This document shows, one piece after another, positions 1-10,105 of a stretch of DNA of 64,000 nucleotides. The DNA is from Perkinsus chesapeaki. Taxonomy: Eukaryota; Perkinsozoa; Perkinsida; Perkinsidae. The DNA is taken from NCBI GenBank assembly GCA_013115145.1, contig JAAPAO010000009.1, positions 62,001 through 126,000 on the forward strand, written 5' to 3'. Position numbers and translations under genes: made by a program. Within the stretch, counting starts at the first letter, position 1. Each line of letters begins with the position of its first letter. The notes under the pieces were generated by a model. The model was not told the DNA's origin, did not search any database, and saw only the letters and a list, made by a program, of their open reading frames with translations.

Positions 1-2201
1 CCGAGTAGCTTCTGGCGTGCACCGCAGCTTATTGAACTGCTGGTCGGCCGCATCGAAGAGGACTCTCAGGGATGGTCGATGTCAAGCTTGAGTAGGCATC
101 AGATTGCGGTACCTTTCCGACTGCTCTATCCGCAGGTGATCGGTTGGACATGTACATGATGCTCAGGGCTGTGTCTCGGGCCGCCGCCGCGGCTCACGAG
201 GCCACGAGTAGACCCCTATATCGCTCTCTTGGCATTCGATTTGTTCCGTGTTGTCAGCTCCTATTTTAACACGGCTGCTGTGCAGGCCGCTATTGTCGTG
301 TCTGGGGAGCGAATACCCGTACATTCGATCGGCCGCCAGTTTGGCCATGTTGTGCCTGGCTGCCACCACAGGTGATAGAGGGATGGACTTGAGGGTGGCC
401 TATCGCTGTTCAACGTGTTTGGTCGACCGTGTATGGCCATTGGTCATAGAATTGAAAGCAGCCCTTGGCTAAATTGCCACTGCATCCTACTGAGGGCCGT
501 TGTCTGGTCTGGATCGGCATTGTGGGGAAACGAATCCAAATCCCCCAGCTCCGAGGCCCTATTAGTTCAGCTGTTACCCCTCAAGTGCCCATGAAGCCGC
601 TACGTTAATCGCTATTCCCTCTGCTGGTACCATTTCGTTCTCCTCAGGTGTGGGGTCAGTAGGAGGGCTAATATACGACAATGCTGACAGAATAGTCGAT
701 CAAGTTGTGTAGGCATCTGTTCTTGCTTATCTGGTAGAGCCCCGATCTTAGGTTTATCCTCCGCCATTCTTCGAGTCCATCCTCGTCAGCTCCATTGGTC
801 TTAGCCCTTACAAGATACTCAGCAGGTTGATAGGCTGCCCTCCTTGCCATGGCGCATTGCATCTTCTGTCAGATTCGACTGAGGAGATGAGCTTTTGGCT
901 GTCGGATATTGTAAAGGAGCTGGTCAGGGTGAAGACGACCGACGAGGCCTGGGTGAGTATTCGCCTTCGACGGTTGCGACTACTAGTACTAGAGAGATCC
1001 CGAGTGTACTGCAGTCTCCTCACCGCCGCGTCATTCGTCTTTGCACGCTCATTTAAAAAGTCCATTACGATCAGCGCAAGCTCCTCTGTTTTTGAAGTTA
1101 TCCAGTATGAATTTGTGGGCACCATCGCTCCTTCCGCACCTTCAGGTCCTCGAGTGTCTCTCAGCTGTTCTGTGGGTGATCTTTAAAGCGCAGGCTCCTT
1201 CTAGTAGCGGCACTGCACTTTCTGACGCTCCAACAGTTCCGCCACTAGAGGTCAGTTCTTGCCAGTTGCTTCCCTTTGGAGATCCCCATTAGGTGCTCTT
1301 CCTAGCCCTCCGTGATGACTCTACAGCATCACCCATCTGGCAGCCTTCTGGCAGCCATTGTGGTGCCCTTACCGCCACAGCGCTGTCCGACGAGGAGCTA
1401 AGTCGGCCGTTGACTCCTAGTGAGTGGATGGCCAAGGTTGCACTAGAACGGGTATGCCCGGTCTTTTGTAAAGGCTATTACTCCGTCCCAGGTTACACCG
1501 GTCCTGACCGCCTCGGATGCAAGGCTGTTGACGCCAGCGCTATGGTGCGTCTCTCGAGCCCTGCCGTTACTGCCAGAGCCTGCTCGGCCGGCGGCGTTGG
1601 TAGACTGTTGGGCAAGTCTTAAAGCTGCGGCGATGCAGCCAGGTCGATCGAAGTGAGCCAGTCGTCCTGTCAGGCCTGTTGATATGTGTTTGCCAGACCG
1701 CAGTGTCTACTAGCCGTTCTAGACCTTTTGTCGAATGTATTGCTTACGTCGATCGAGCTAGCTATCTTTATGAGAGACAGGGTTTGGTCCGATCTCTGGC
1801 CGGCCATGAGCAAGGTAAATTGGCGCAATTCCGACCCTTCCAACAGCGATCGCATCTTGCGTGACCTGACCGAGGCTCATTGGTCCCTCCCACACAAGTC
1901 GGTTCAGGTTCACCAAAGGGCCCAACAGCCTCATCATTCCGTCCACGCTCGCCTCCAACTTGCAGTCTGCAATAGTCTCGCGGACCTCTGCGGTGCCATA
2001 GCTGTCACTCCCGACGTTGCTCCGAACTCTGATGCCACGTTGAAGGATCTTGTTCTGTACCTTCTAAGTGGCCTCGACATCCCAGGCGAGCGCGGCGGCC
2101 TCGTGCGGTTGGCTTTAACAAAGCTCGGTACGCAAGAATTTGATCTGGTCATGAGCCAGCCTGAGTTGCCCGACGATATTCGGAAGGAAATTATTCGGTA
2201 A
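1..2201 (+). CDS. HEAT-repeat protein, 3' part, possibly TTI1
   Basis: Partial at the left edge. I see alternating open stretches separated by short GT-AG gaps: an open frame from base 1 to about 135 (donor CAG/GTGATC), a helical stretch near 258-420 with LLSCLGSEYPYIRSAASLAM, a third near 827-950 ending at GAGGCCTGG/GTGAGT, further pieces at 1090-1450, and a last open frame from about 1690 to the stop at 2199-2201. The last exon is alpha-helical, with VLDLLSNVLLTSIELAIF followed by WSDLWPAM and ending PDDIRKEIIR. Helix pairs with conserved Leu/Ala spacing are HEAT-like. The order (helix, WP pair, then a KLQ-like helix and a final repeat) resembles the C-terminal half of TTI1, the TEL2-TTI1-TTI2 subunit that stabilises PIKK kinases. 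This is a weak match by eye; other HEAT proteins remain possible. Exon borders are approximate. Confidence 0.45.
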
Positions 2202-2390
2202 CCGATGGGCTCTGGTTCTTCTCTTAAGGGTTTGGTCGTTAGGCAAGTTCGGCGGCACAGAAGGCCTCGAGTACCCTTGCGAAGCGCTGGAGAAGATCTC
2301 AAGCGGTTTTTCAGGTTTCCAAATTGAAAGCCTTTCCGTGCTGCGTTGAAGTCCAGGAAATTGCCACATCAATGCTACCAGTATGTTACA

Positions 2391-3992
2391 ATGACAGACA
2401 CTAATATGGACGAACTATTTCAAAACACCAGAGCCGATCCGGCTCTATTAGACTCCTTACTGGAGGACCATGACAAACTGAACGATATAGTCGCTGCTTG
2501 CAACGACGGCAACGACTCGGCCTGCAAGTTGGTGTGCAACTTATGCAGCAGACCGAAGGCTGAGAGCGTGAGGAAGGTGTGTGTGGAGAAGGACGTCATC
2601 GGGGCATGTGTACGGTCGCCGACGAAGGGCCGCGTGTCACTACTGAGAGCCCTGATGACAGGGAATGAACAATGCCAGGAGATGCTCTATGAGGAGCTCG
2701 GTGGGAGTCCTGAGAAACTGTAAGAGCCGAACAACTTGCATATTTCTCGCCACAAGATCTTTCCGATTAGGTACTGGCTTTTGTCGAGTACCGGTACAGA
2801 AGGCGATCGAGCTTGGCTATTACTTCTGAACTTCAAACATCTTTGGAAGTGTTATCCTAATGGCCTTCCTGTTCTACTGTATCTCACCCTGGCCAATGAC
2901 ATCGGCAATGCTGGGGCAAAGCCTGAGGACGAGATCGACGTCAGCCACTTCGCTGTTATCCTATTCACCGAAACACTCCAGGACAGGCTGCCAGACATTC
3001 TCAAGGCATGGATTAGGCTTACCCCCGAGGAGCTTCAGGATTTCATCATGCGAGCTTATGCCGACACAGATGCTTTCAAGGGCTCGGCAGAGGGGCCTGT
3101 GAACTTGAAGTCGATGCCGAGCCAGTCGACTGTTATATCATTTTTACTGCATATCATGGAGCAAATCGTCGACGAGAAGAATTATGAGACGATAACCGAC
3201 TGTGTGGCAACCTTGCTGGTGATGGCTTACGCCTATTTCGAAGCTGTCTGCCATTTGCCGCAGCATGGTTTGAACTCGATGGTCCAGGACCACAGACAGG
3301 AGCTGGGCTCACTCGCCGATGCTTATTATGAAGTGTTCGATGATCCTCAAGGTCTTGCGGAGGTCTACGGTCAAGTCATGACCGACTTGCTTAATGTGGC
3401 CAATCAGTTGGCCTTAAGCGACCATCGTGACCGCAGCAAGGTGGCCAGATTCGAGACCGCGGGTATCTTCTTCTCCCTAGGAATCCTCCGCGGTGTCCAC
3501 TTTGTTCGTTTCCCGCAACTTCTCGGCGAAAATGACGTGACACTACCCGATACCGTGAGGCCTGATGATGTGTATAAATCATCACGAAGCGAGGCTTTCA
3601 AGTTCATCTGTGACCACATACCAGCAGCGACAATCCTGCGCCTAGTGGCCAACTGCCTGGCCAAATCACCCGCCGCTCAAGACTACCTCATCAACTACGA
3701 CAAGAGGCTCATTCCGACGTTGCTGTCTCATTGCATCGTGGATCCCAGAGTAAGAAACGGTCGACGCGCGCAGCTGAAGATAATGCCTGTTTTCCAAGGT
3801 ACCAATGCTACGTGAAGGCGCTGTATTCGCGGTAGAGTGTGCCACCGAAGGCAATCTTGAAATGCAGAAAGTGATCGGAGATGCACTTGGCAAGGGCGAA
3901 TCCGAGAACTGGGCATCTCGGGTGAGTGGGAGGAATTTCCGAAATCATTTTTTGTATTGCAGAGCTGCATGCATATAGCTGCTAGGCAATAG
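2391..3992 (+). CDS. ATXN10: Ataxin-10 homologue
   Basis: Four exons join in frame: ATG at 2391, introns 2720-2770, 3751-3798 and 3922-3962, stop TAG 3990-3992. The protein is almost wholly helical (armadillo-like). Its C-terminus carries the ataxin-10 domain signature: a helix with LRLVANCLAKSPAAQDYL, then IPTLLSHCIVDPRVPMLREG, then AVFAVECATEGNLEMQKVIG. This corresponds to the family pattern of a Cys-containing LLS..ID motif followed by a .REWA..A.RNL.E.N..NQ helix. The middle intron removes a short out-of-family stretch and restores the motif, which supports it. Ataxin-10 proteins act in cytokinesis and ciliary or cell-survival signalling in other eukaryotes; the role here is inferred only. 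An in-frame TTG-initiated extension back to 2346 exists, but the ATG at 2391 is preferred. Confidence 0.8.
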
Positions 3993-4578
3993 CATAGCTC
4001 ATTCTTGGAATGGCGCGATACGGATCTTGTTTTACGGTTATCCAATCTAAAAATGAACGCTCCGCCGAGCTGGCGAGCGTTCCTTTTAGTGTAACACTTG
4101 GGTTGCTGCGAGGTGACGTGTGATGATGATGTCGCGTACGTAAGCACAGCGTTACATTTTCGGTTCAGGAGCACATGAGATTCGTCGAGGCGCCCATCAC
4201 AAAGGAGACCTCAGGGAATCAGCGACACTGACAAACACTATTGTTCTTGTGGTTTCTTGAACTGTTGAAAAAGTGCAGCATTGTTAATCGAGCTTCAGGG
4301 CTAATGTACGCATCTTGGCAGAGACGCGTACCACAAGTGCGGGTTGTTCGAGGCGCCTATCTGGCCGGTGGCTGATAGCCACTCGCAAAGCCTTCCCTCC
4401 CTCTATTGGCCTTTCCTCCTTCCTCCGAGCTCATAGTCAGAAGAATTGTCTCTGCAGATTGGTCCCGTCGCGCCAACGAGTTCGGGGGGAGGTGGATCTC
4501 GCTCGCCACTGGCGAACGTTGTCGTCGCGTCTCATGCGTAATTCACCCTTTTAAATTCGCCGCTTTCAACACAAGAAT
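3993..4578. other. Intergenic region upstream of the Mei2-type gene
   Basis: About 590 bp between the ataxin-10 stop and the ATG at 4579. The small open frames here have no protein-like composition. The final 200 bp are pyrimidine-rich and probably hold the promoter and 5' UTR of the downstream gene. No repeat or RNA gene seen. Confidence 0.5.
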
Positions 4579-5319
4579 ATGTTTGTGACCAAACCGAACC
4601 ACACTCTCGAGGAGCTGGATGCCAATTCCGACTCTCTCATATCTGACTTGTTTATGGCGTTGCTGGAGGCCACTGGGGCCAAACAAGAGCTGGGAGCAAC
4701 TGCTGATTGGTCAGAAGCTTCATCAGTCTCCCAGCCGTCGCTGAATTTTCAAGAGCTTATCAGCGAGGAAGAAGTTACTGCTCCTTGTATCACGCCCGAT
4801 GTGAGCCCTGCAGCAGCGCAGAAGCACCCTGTCGGCGAGGATGGTGCTGATGAAGTGTACACCCTTATGTTGCGAAACATTCCTGATTATTGCAATACCC
4901 AGTCTTTGCTCGCCGAGGTCGACGCTCTTGGTTTTGCTGGTCTATACGATTACTGCTATTTACCTATCGATATTAATACTTCACAAAATTTAGGTTATGC
5001 CTTTATCAACTTCATCAACCCTGCCGGTGCTGCTCTATTCCAGCATCTATGCGAGGGGCAATACCTATCTGGCTACCCTAACTGGTCCAGGCCGTTGTCG
5101 ATACGCCCCGCATTGATTCAAGGCATGGAGAAGAACTTGATGAAATTCGCCAAAGTCGCCATGCGCAGGTGCAAAGACCCCAAGTTCAAGCCCGTTGTTT
5201 TAGAGAACGGCGTACCGGTTAATCTACAGATGAAGCTGGCCGAAATATATACGGCCAAGGGCCTGCCTATCCCCACGACCGTACTAGAATACATCGCTCT
5301 TAAGTATCACAGACTTTAA
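4579..5319 (+). CDS. Mei2-type C-terminal RRM protein
   Basis: A single uninterrupted exon of 246 codons from ATG 4579. After an acidic, Ser-rich N-terminal half (residues 1-90), residues about 95-190 form the divergent RRM_2 domain of Mei2-like proteins: YTLMLRNIPDYCNTQSLLAE (RNP2-like strand plus helix 1), then YDYCYLPIDINTSQNLGYAF, where the N-x-GYAFINF strand is RNP1. Then come FQHLCEGQYLSGYPNW and a short basic tail with KFAKVAMRRCKDPKFKPVVL, typical of what follows the Mei2 RRM. Known family members bind RNA and control meiosis or differentiation in yeast and plants. Only the third (C-terminal) RRM is present, as in many protist Mei2-like proteins. No introns are needed, unlike its neighbours. 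Function here is inferred. Confidence 0.85.
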   Translation: MFVTKPNHTLEELDANSDSLISDLFMALLEATGAKQELGATADWSEASSVSQPSLNFQELISEEEVTAPCITPDVSPAAAQKHPVGEDGADEVYTLMLRNIPDYCNTQSLLAEVDALGFAGLYDYCYLPIDINTSQNLGYAFINFINPAGAALFQHLCEGQYLSGYPNWSRPLSIRPALIQGMEKNLMKFAKVAMRRCKDPKFKPVVLENGVPVNLQMKLAEIYTAKGLPIPTTVLEYIALKYHRL

Positions 5320-5573
5320 AGTTGAAGACACCGCAACGAAGAGCTTGTACTCGTATGCTTTCGCCTTTATCTTTTTTTCTCTTTTTCTCAATCGGATCAC
5401 AATGCTCTTATAATGCTCAATTATATCCGATATACTTACCTCATCACACTCGCTACCACCATTCTAGTATACGCCTTCTGGGCTTAGTAGCATTTGCTCA
5501 AGTAGCTCTGTGTTACAGTTGAGGACCTTAATTAACGACAAGACAATACATAATTCGGAGAAGACAGTAGAAA
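5320..5573. other. Convergent 3' spacer
   Basis: Between the plus-strand Mei2-type stop (5319) and the minus-strand RS-protein stop (5574). T-rich tracts near 5370-5385 may be part of the 3' UTRs. No gene seen. Confidence 0.5.
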
Positions 5574-7839
5574 TCAATCACGGTATTGATGATGATGCCT
5601 CGGGCTGCGGCTCCGCTCGCGGCGTCTACTTGAACTTCTTCGCCGTCGTCTATCACCGCTTCGGCTACCGGATCTTCTTCGGTGTCGATCGCCACTTCTG
5701 CTTCGACTGTAACGGCGACGACGCTCCCCTCTGTCATTTGAACTTGGTCGGCGCTGGCGTGGCGACCGCTCGTCTCGTCTGTAGGAATCGCGCGGTCTCT
5801 GTTGCCGTTCTTCAGCCACTTTCAGTTTTATCTGAAATAACTCCATACCAAACACCCTTTGCGAAGTGATGCCTCACTTTCCGAGTGTCGAGAGTTGCCC
5901 CGTCCAGCAAGGCGATAGCATTTCTCATGTCCGACTCGCGGGAGAACTCGACGAAGGCGAAACCTCTCGAGGCCATATTGTCGTCGTCCCCTGTCGATAA
6001 GAGAATAGCAACAAGCAGCGCAGAGGGACCGATACTTACCTCCGGGTATACGCACCCTGTGAACTTCGAGATTTTCCTGTTTGAAGAAGTTCTCTATATC
6101 TTCCTTTGTCGAAGAGTAAGAAAGATTTCCCATATAAACCGTACCTGTTCTTGCAAGCTACGAAGGCAGGCGGCCACCGGCATTGACCCACTTGTTTTCG
6201 ACCTTTCTTCGTCGGCCTCTTTCGTCGGGTTGTCTATTTTCCCTCCCATGTCTCTGATCTCCTTATCGAGCTTGTACTCCATCTGTCTCAATTCCTTCAG
6301 GGCTGCGCTGAACAATAGCGGTGCGGGACATGCCAGAATGAACGCACGGCTTACGCGTGGTCAACCTTTATCTCGTAGTGGCGCGTGCTTGCACCGAGGC
6401 GGAGTTGGTCTCGTTTACCGATGGGCCGAGGGAGGAAGGGCTCCAACTTTACGTCACCTTTCTCACCAACAAACGTGCCAAATTTAGAGTTAAGGTCCAT
6501 GGCGTAGACCTATCACGGATGAACGAAATCTGGAGTGGCCATACGATCGAAGCGATGTTAACCAGTGTACACTTTAGTGGGTTCGTAATGGGAGCGAATA
6601 CAGTGAAGAGTAGAGGAGGTCGACCCGGCTGCGGCACACCTTATCGAGGGCGTTCTCTCTCCATTTCGAATCAGTAGGATTCTTGAAGCCAGCAGCGTAC
6701 ACGAGCAAAGCGTGGTGTCGTGAAGTGGAAGGATGCAGCGCAACAACCTGAAGTTGGGAGCTACCGTGACAGCGGCCTAATCCGCTCACATCACAGGTGT
6801 CCAATTTGCCCATAACACAAACTGCATTGCTGACGTTATGGCTGCCGACGGAGCGGCCCTCCTTCACTTCGGTCAACCGAATAGGGGAGGCGGTATCTGC
6901 AGCCGGTAGTGCTGCCAGCGAAAATGCGCAGGCAGGCTTTACCTTGCTTCACCACACTCATGATGGAATGCAGCCAAAGCTGCCGCGCTGTCTCTTGGGA
7001 ATCCTGAAGGTCAGTTCGGATGGTCGACAGGATACGACCAAGCTGGTTCTGACTGGGGATGGCGTGCGGGTATCTTTGCGCACGCGGAAGATTTACCCCT
7101 TAAGAGCGCCCGTGTCTCTGCTGCAGGCCCAGAAGACTCCCTCATCGGTGGGAAAGCCTTGAGCTTCGAATGCGTCGGCATCGTCGGGACTGCAATCGAA
7201 AAGGAGACTCCTTTTGCCAGTGGCAACTAGCTCGTCGGCCAGCTCCGGATGCCTGAGGGAAATACTATCACAGAGGGAGGGCAACCGAAATGTAGCGATG
7301 AGAACTCATTCTAAAGACCGCCAGGTCACTTTGCCGATTTCAAAAGAAACCTTCATTCCCGTGATAGACGTGACGTAATCTCTGACTCGTTCCTGAGGCC
7401 ACATAGGATCCCCTTGTGCTGCGTAATCATCCAGCCATATCCCAGAAAGTTATGAAACCTTAAACGCACTATCAGAGCAAGAGCACAGTACGATATAGTG
7501 AGGTGGCAGGAGCAGAAGGTCTATGGAGATTCTCACCGGGCAAATTTGTCCCGAAGGACCGTCGTCACCAGCTTCAAGCGATTCTTCTTCCACACATCAG
7601 GATCAAGACCCTCGCGCAAGGCCGATACTGCAGCCGCGGCCGTCGGGAACTCCGCAAAGACGGTACTGAGATACGTGTAGTGAGTGGAGGAGGAAGGACG
7701 CCTACGTCTCGTCACGGCCGGGGCAGAAGGCACGAACGGAGGACTCGTGGTCGTTGCTGAGGAAGCCGAATGCGGGGCCACTGAAGGTGTCGATCGGTGG
7801 CCCTCCTGAGGGTGCAGTGGGCTCTGTCGTGGCAGCCAT
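5574..7839 (-). CDS. NADAR-FHA-RRM-RS fusion protein
   Basis: Eleven exons on the minus strand join with matching phases at every junction: 7839-7706, 7665-7537, 7252-7097, 7052-6943, 6896-6790, 6747-6640, 6509-6355, 6307-6192, 6144-6040, 5990-5878, 5831-5574; 496 codons. Residues about 15-165 are a NADAR (YbiA/DUF1768) fold: FGFLSN, then DVWKKNRLKLVTTVLRDKFA, RHPELADELVATG, a W, and G-x-x-x-GQNQLGRILSTIR. Residues about 188-297 are an FHA domain of the NIPP1 type: VMGKLDTCDV, HPSTSRHHALLVY, MDLNSKFGTFVG, RLGASTRHYEI. A charged helix follows (KELRQMEYKLDKEIRDM), then one RRM (VYMGNLSYS as RNP2, RGFAFVEF as RNP1) and an RS/RD-rich tail. NADAR enzymes hydrolyse N-glycosidic or ADP-ribosyl bonds, FHA binds phospho-threonine, and RRM-RS is typical of splicing factors. 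A nuclear phospho-dependent RNA-processing role with an ADP-ribose-related activity is inference. The intron at 7253-7536 is unusually long (284 nt). Confidence 0.85.
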
Positions 7840-7867
7840 GGAAGCGCTAAAGGAGAAGGAATTGCGA
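7840..7867 (-). promoter_or_regulatory. 28-bp gap with a possible trans-splice acceptor
   Basis: Only 28 bp separate the stop of the upstream minus-strand gene (7868-7870) from the ATG of the NADAR fusion (7837-7839). A pyrimidine-rich tract ends in AG at 7847-7848, seven bases before the ATG. In a lineage with spliced-leader trans-splicing this could be the leader acceptor site. No promoter could be recognised in so short a space. Confidence 0.4.
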
Positions 7868-9990
7868 TTAGCGTGCCAACAAAAGTCTATAGGAATCGGA
7901 AACGTCACAACGGAAACGCACAAGTGTCGGCATGTTCGGGGCTGAGGAGTATGTCTATCCAGTAGGGCGCCACGGGGATCTCCTCGGCCAACGTTGCTTC
8001 GGGGGGCAGGACCACGCGGAGTGCCGAGGCTACTTCTTTATGCAGGAAACTCGACTTCACCGGGTTCGGCTTCTGACCGGCGGACCAGTCCACTAGGCGA
8101 TCTGAGGAAGGAGGTGGCCCCTCAAACTTTCACAGGCCATACCTATCCACTTGAGCAGGTCCATGTCATGGGCCATGTCGGCTACTGACGGCATCGAGAG
8201 GAGGGCCGCCACTCGAAGCTGCCCAGCGATCTCTAAAGAATACCGTAGCTGATCCTCTTCACTGCCGACAATCGAAAGCCGCTCCAGGCCGCGGACTAGG
8301 GCCATGGCTGCTCGGTCTTGCTCTTCACCACTGAGGCCACAAGAGTGCCATACAGACGCCATGGCATAGACCAAGTTGCTGAGGCCCTGGACCCCTAGAC
8401 CTCGCAAAACCTTATCTGTTAACAACTCCGATACGACGGTGGCCTCGACCGGCATGCCCAATCGTGCCAGAGCGTACACCAGCATGCACACCGACTGGGG
8501 GTCTCGCAGGCCCGGTAGCTGCGAGCGAGCGAGGATCTCTCGATCCACCCAATTGCAGTCTCTGATATTCTGTCCGGCCAAACCATGGAGGACAGCGACT
8601 GCTGAGGGAAGGTCGAGGCCTTGGGAATCTTTCACGATGCGAAGGAAGATATCTTGCCAGCCGATGCCTCCCAACTTCGTGTATCCAGCGGCCAGTTGCA
8701 CTATGGCACTCTGCGGTAGCCTGGTTCCTTGGTCTTCACATAGCCGATCCGAAGCCGCGCGGAAACTTGGCCTGGCATCAACGGCGGGCGGTAGTAGGCC
8801 GCTGGCCACAAGGGTCCCCAAAGCTTGAATGCCATTCGCCAGGTGGATGACCGCACAGGTGGGTACGGCAGCTGCGAAGGCCTCGACAACCGCGGAGTCA
8901 TCCAGTAGGAGGCTTTGGACCAGTTCCGGGTGCCACGCACCAAGCTTGCCCAGGGACACCATGATGGGCACCGCAGCAGCCATGTTGTCGCGTTCCTCTA
9001 CGCGGTCCCGATTCTTGTACACTGTACGGAAGACGTCCCTAGCCTGGTGGTCGAGGGGGCAGGCCTGGCTAAAGGTCATCATGAGGACGGCCGAGTCTCG
9101 AATGGTGAAGTGGTGGAGTTCTCGCAAGGCAGCTGTACCGAGGCTGTGGAGGAGATCGCCGTCTCCGATAAAGTTGAGCTTGACGAAGCCAGTGAGGATG
9201 AGCGACAAGGTTTGAGGGGATATCGGTCGATTCTGTCTTACCATGCGGACCACGACCTTCCGCAGCTTTGTGAAGAGGAATTCGTTCTTGAACTGCATCT
9301 TCTGGCAGGCGTGCGCGACCAAGCCCACATCTTGGGCGCGGATGGCCAGTACCGACTTGGGGGAGGAATCTATTCTACCGGAGAACTGCTGCGTCAAGGT
9401 GTAGAAAATCTGCCGGTCGGCCACACCAGCTTTGGCATATCTGAGCAGGGGCATGTGGGGCCCGGAGGCTCAAGGTGGAGGCTTACGCGTTCAGCAGTAT
9501 GGCTATCTGTCGCACTGTGAGGTTCTCCGCCAACTTAAGGGTAGTCGGCTTGAGGCCTTCCCATGTAGTCGGAGTCCTGCCCCAGTCAACCTCATCCAGT
9601 AAGTTTACACGCTCCCCCTCCACACCAGCGATCGGCACTGAGGAGAATTGCACCGAAGTAGCTGCTGCTGCCCTACCTACCTCTGCCGCTGGCCAACTTC
9701 TGGACGGCCAGGACGTGCATCTCCATACGGTTCCGGAATGGCACCCGCTGTTTCCATTTATCTTCTCGGATGATTTCCACTGGAACGCCACGAGGGTCTT
9801 TGTGGGTGAGATCGTGGCGTCCGTTGGCCTCGGCAAGGGACGTCGAGGCGCCGGTGGCCACAACAGTCGGGGTTGAGGGGTCGCCTGAGACGGGACTCGA
9901 TCACGGGGACTAGAAGGGACCTACATGGGACGGTGACGGCTGGGGCGGGCTGGGTGGCGGAAAGATGTCCCTCGCCCACCCTCGAGACCA
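7868..9990 (-). CDS. RAP/FASTK-type helical-repeat protein, probably mitochondrial
   Basis: The core exon (about 9454-8120) encodes some 450 residues of tandem alpha-helical pairs, with phrases such as QDVGLVAHACQKM, SPQTLSLILTGFVKL and VCMLVYALARLG, typical of octotricopeptide/FASTK-like organellar RNA-binding proteins. Upstream, exon LKLAENLTVRQIAILLNA joins across a GTAAGC..CTCAG intron to YAKAGVADRQIF in phase. A further exon (9860-9680) ends KLASGR before a GTAGGT donor. The start is unresolved; a basic Arg/Ala-rich stretch near 10045-9975 could be a targeting peptide. Downstream, an exon at about 8110-7905 reads SSFLHKEVASALRVVLP..YWIDILLSPEH, the beginning of a RAP domain, then a 19-nt terminal exon (7886-7868) ends the protein. 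The RAP domain is short and lacks the usual D-G-P-x-H segment. Family members process or stabilise mitochondrial RNAs; that role is inferred. Confidence 0.65.
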
Positions 9991-10105
9991 ACGCCACTGC
10001 TGGCCGCTCGAGGCCTCGACGCTTAACTAGTGCCGCAGCCCGACCAGGCATATGTGAGGTTAACTGTGATGGTATACACAGAGGGCATGTAACACAAAGC
10101 ATGGA

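Noticed and set aside
8376-9520. Long plus-strand open frames (150, 128 and 201 codons)
   Set aside because: Antisense shadows of the helical-repeat exon, which has the coherent helix pattern.
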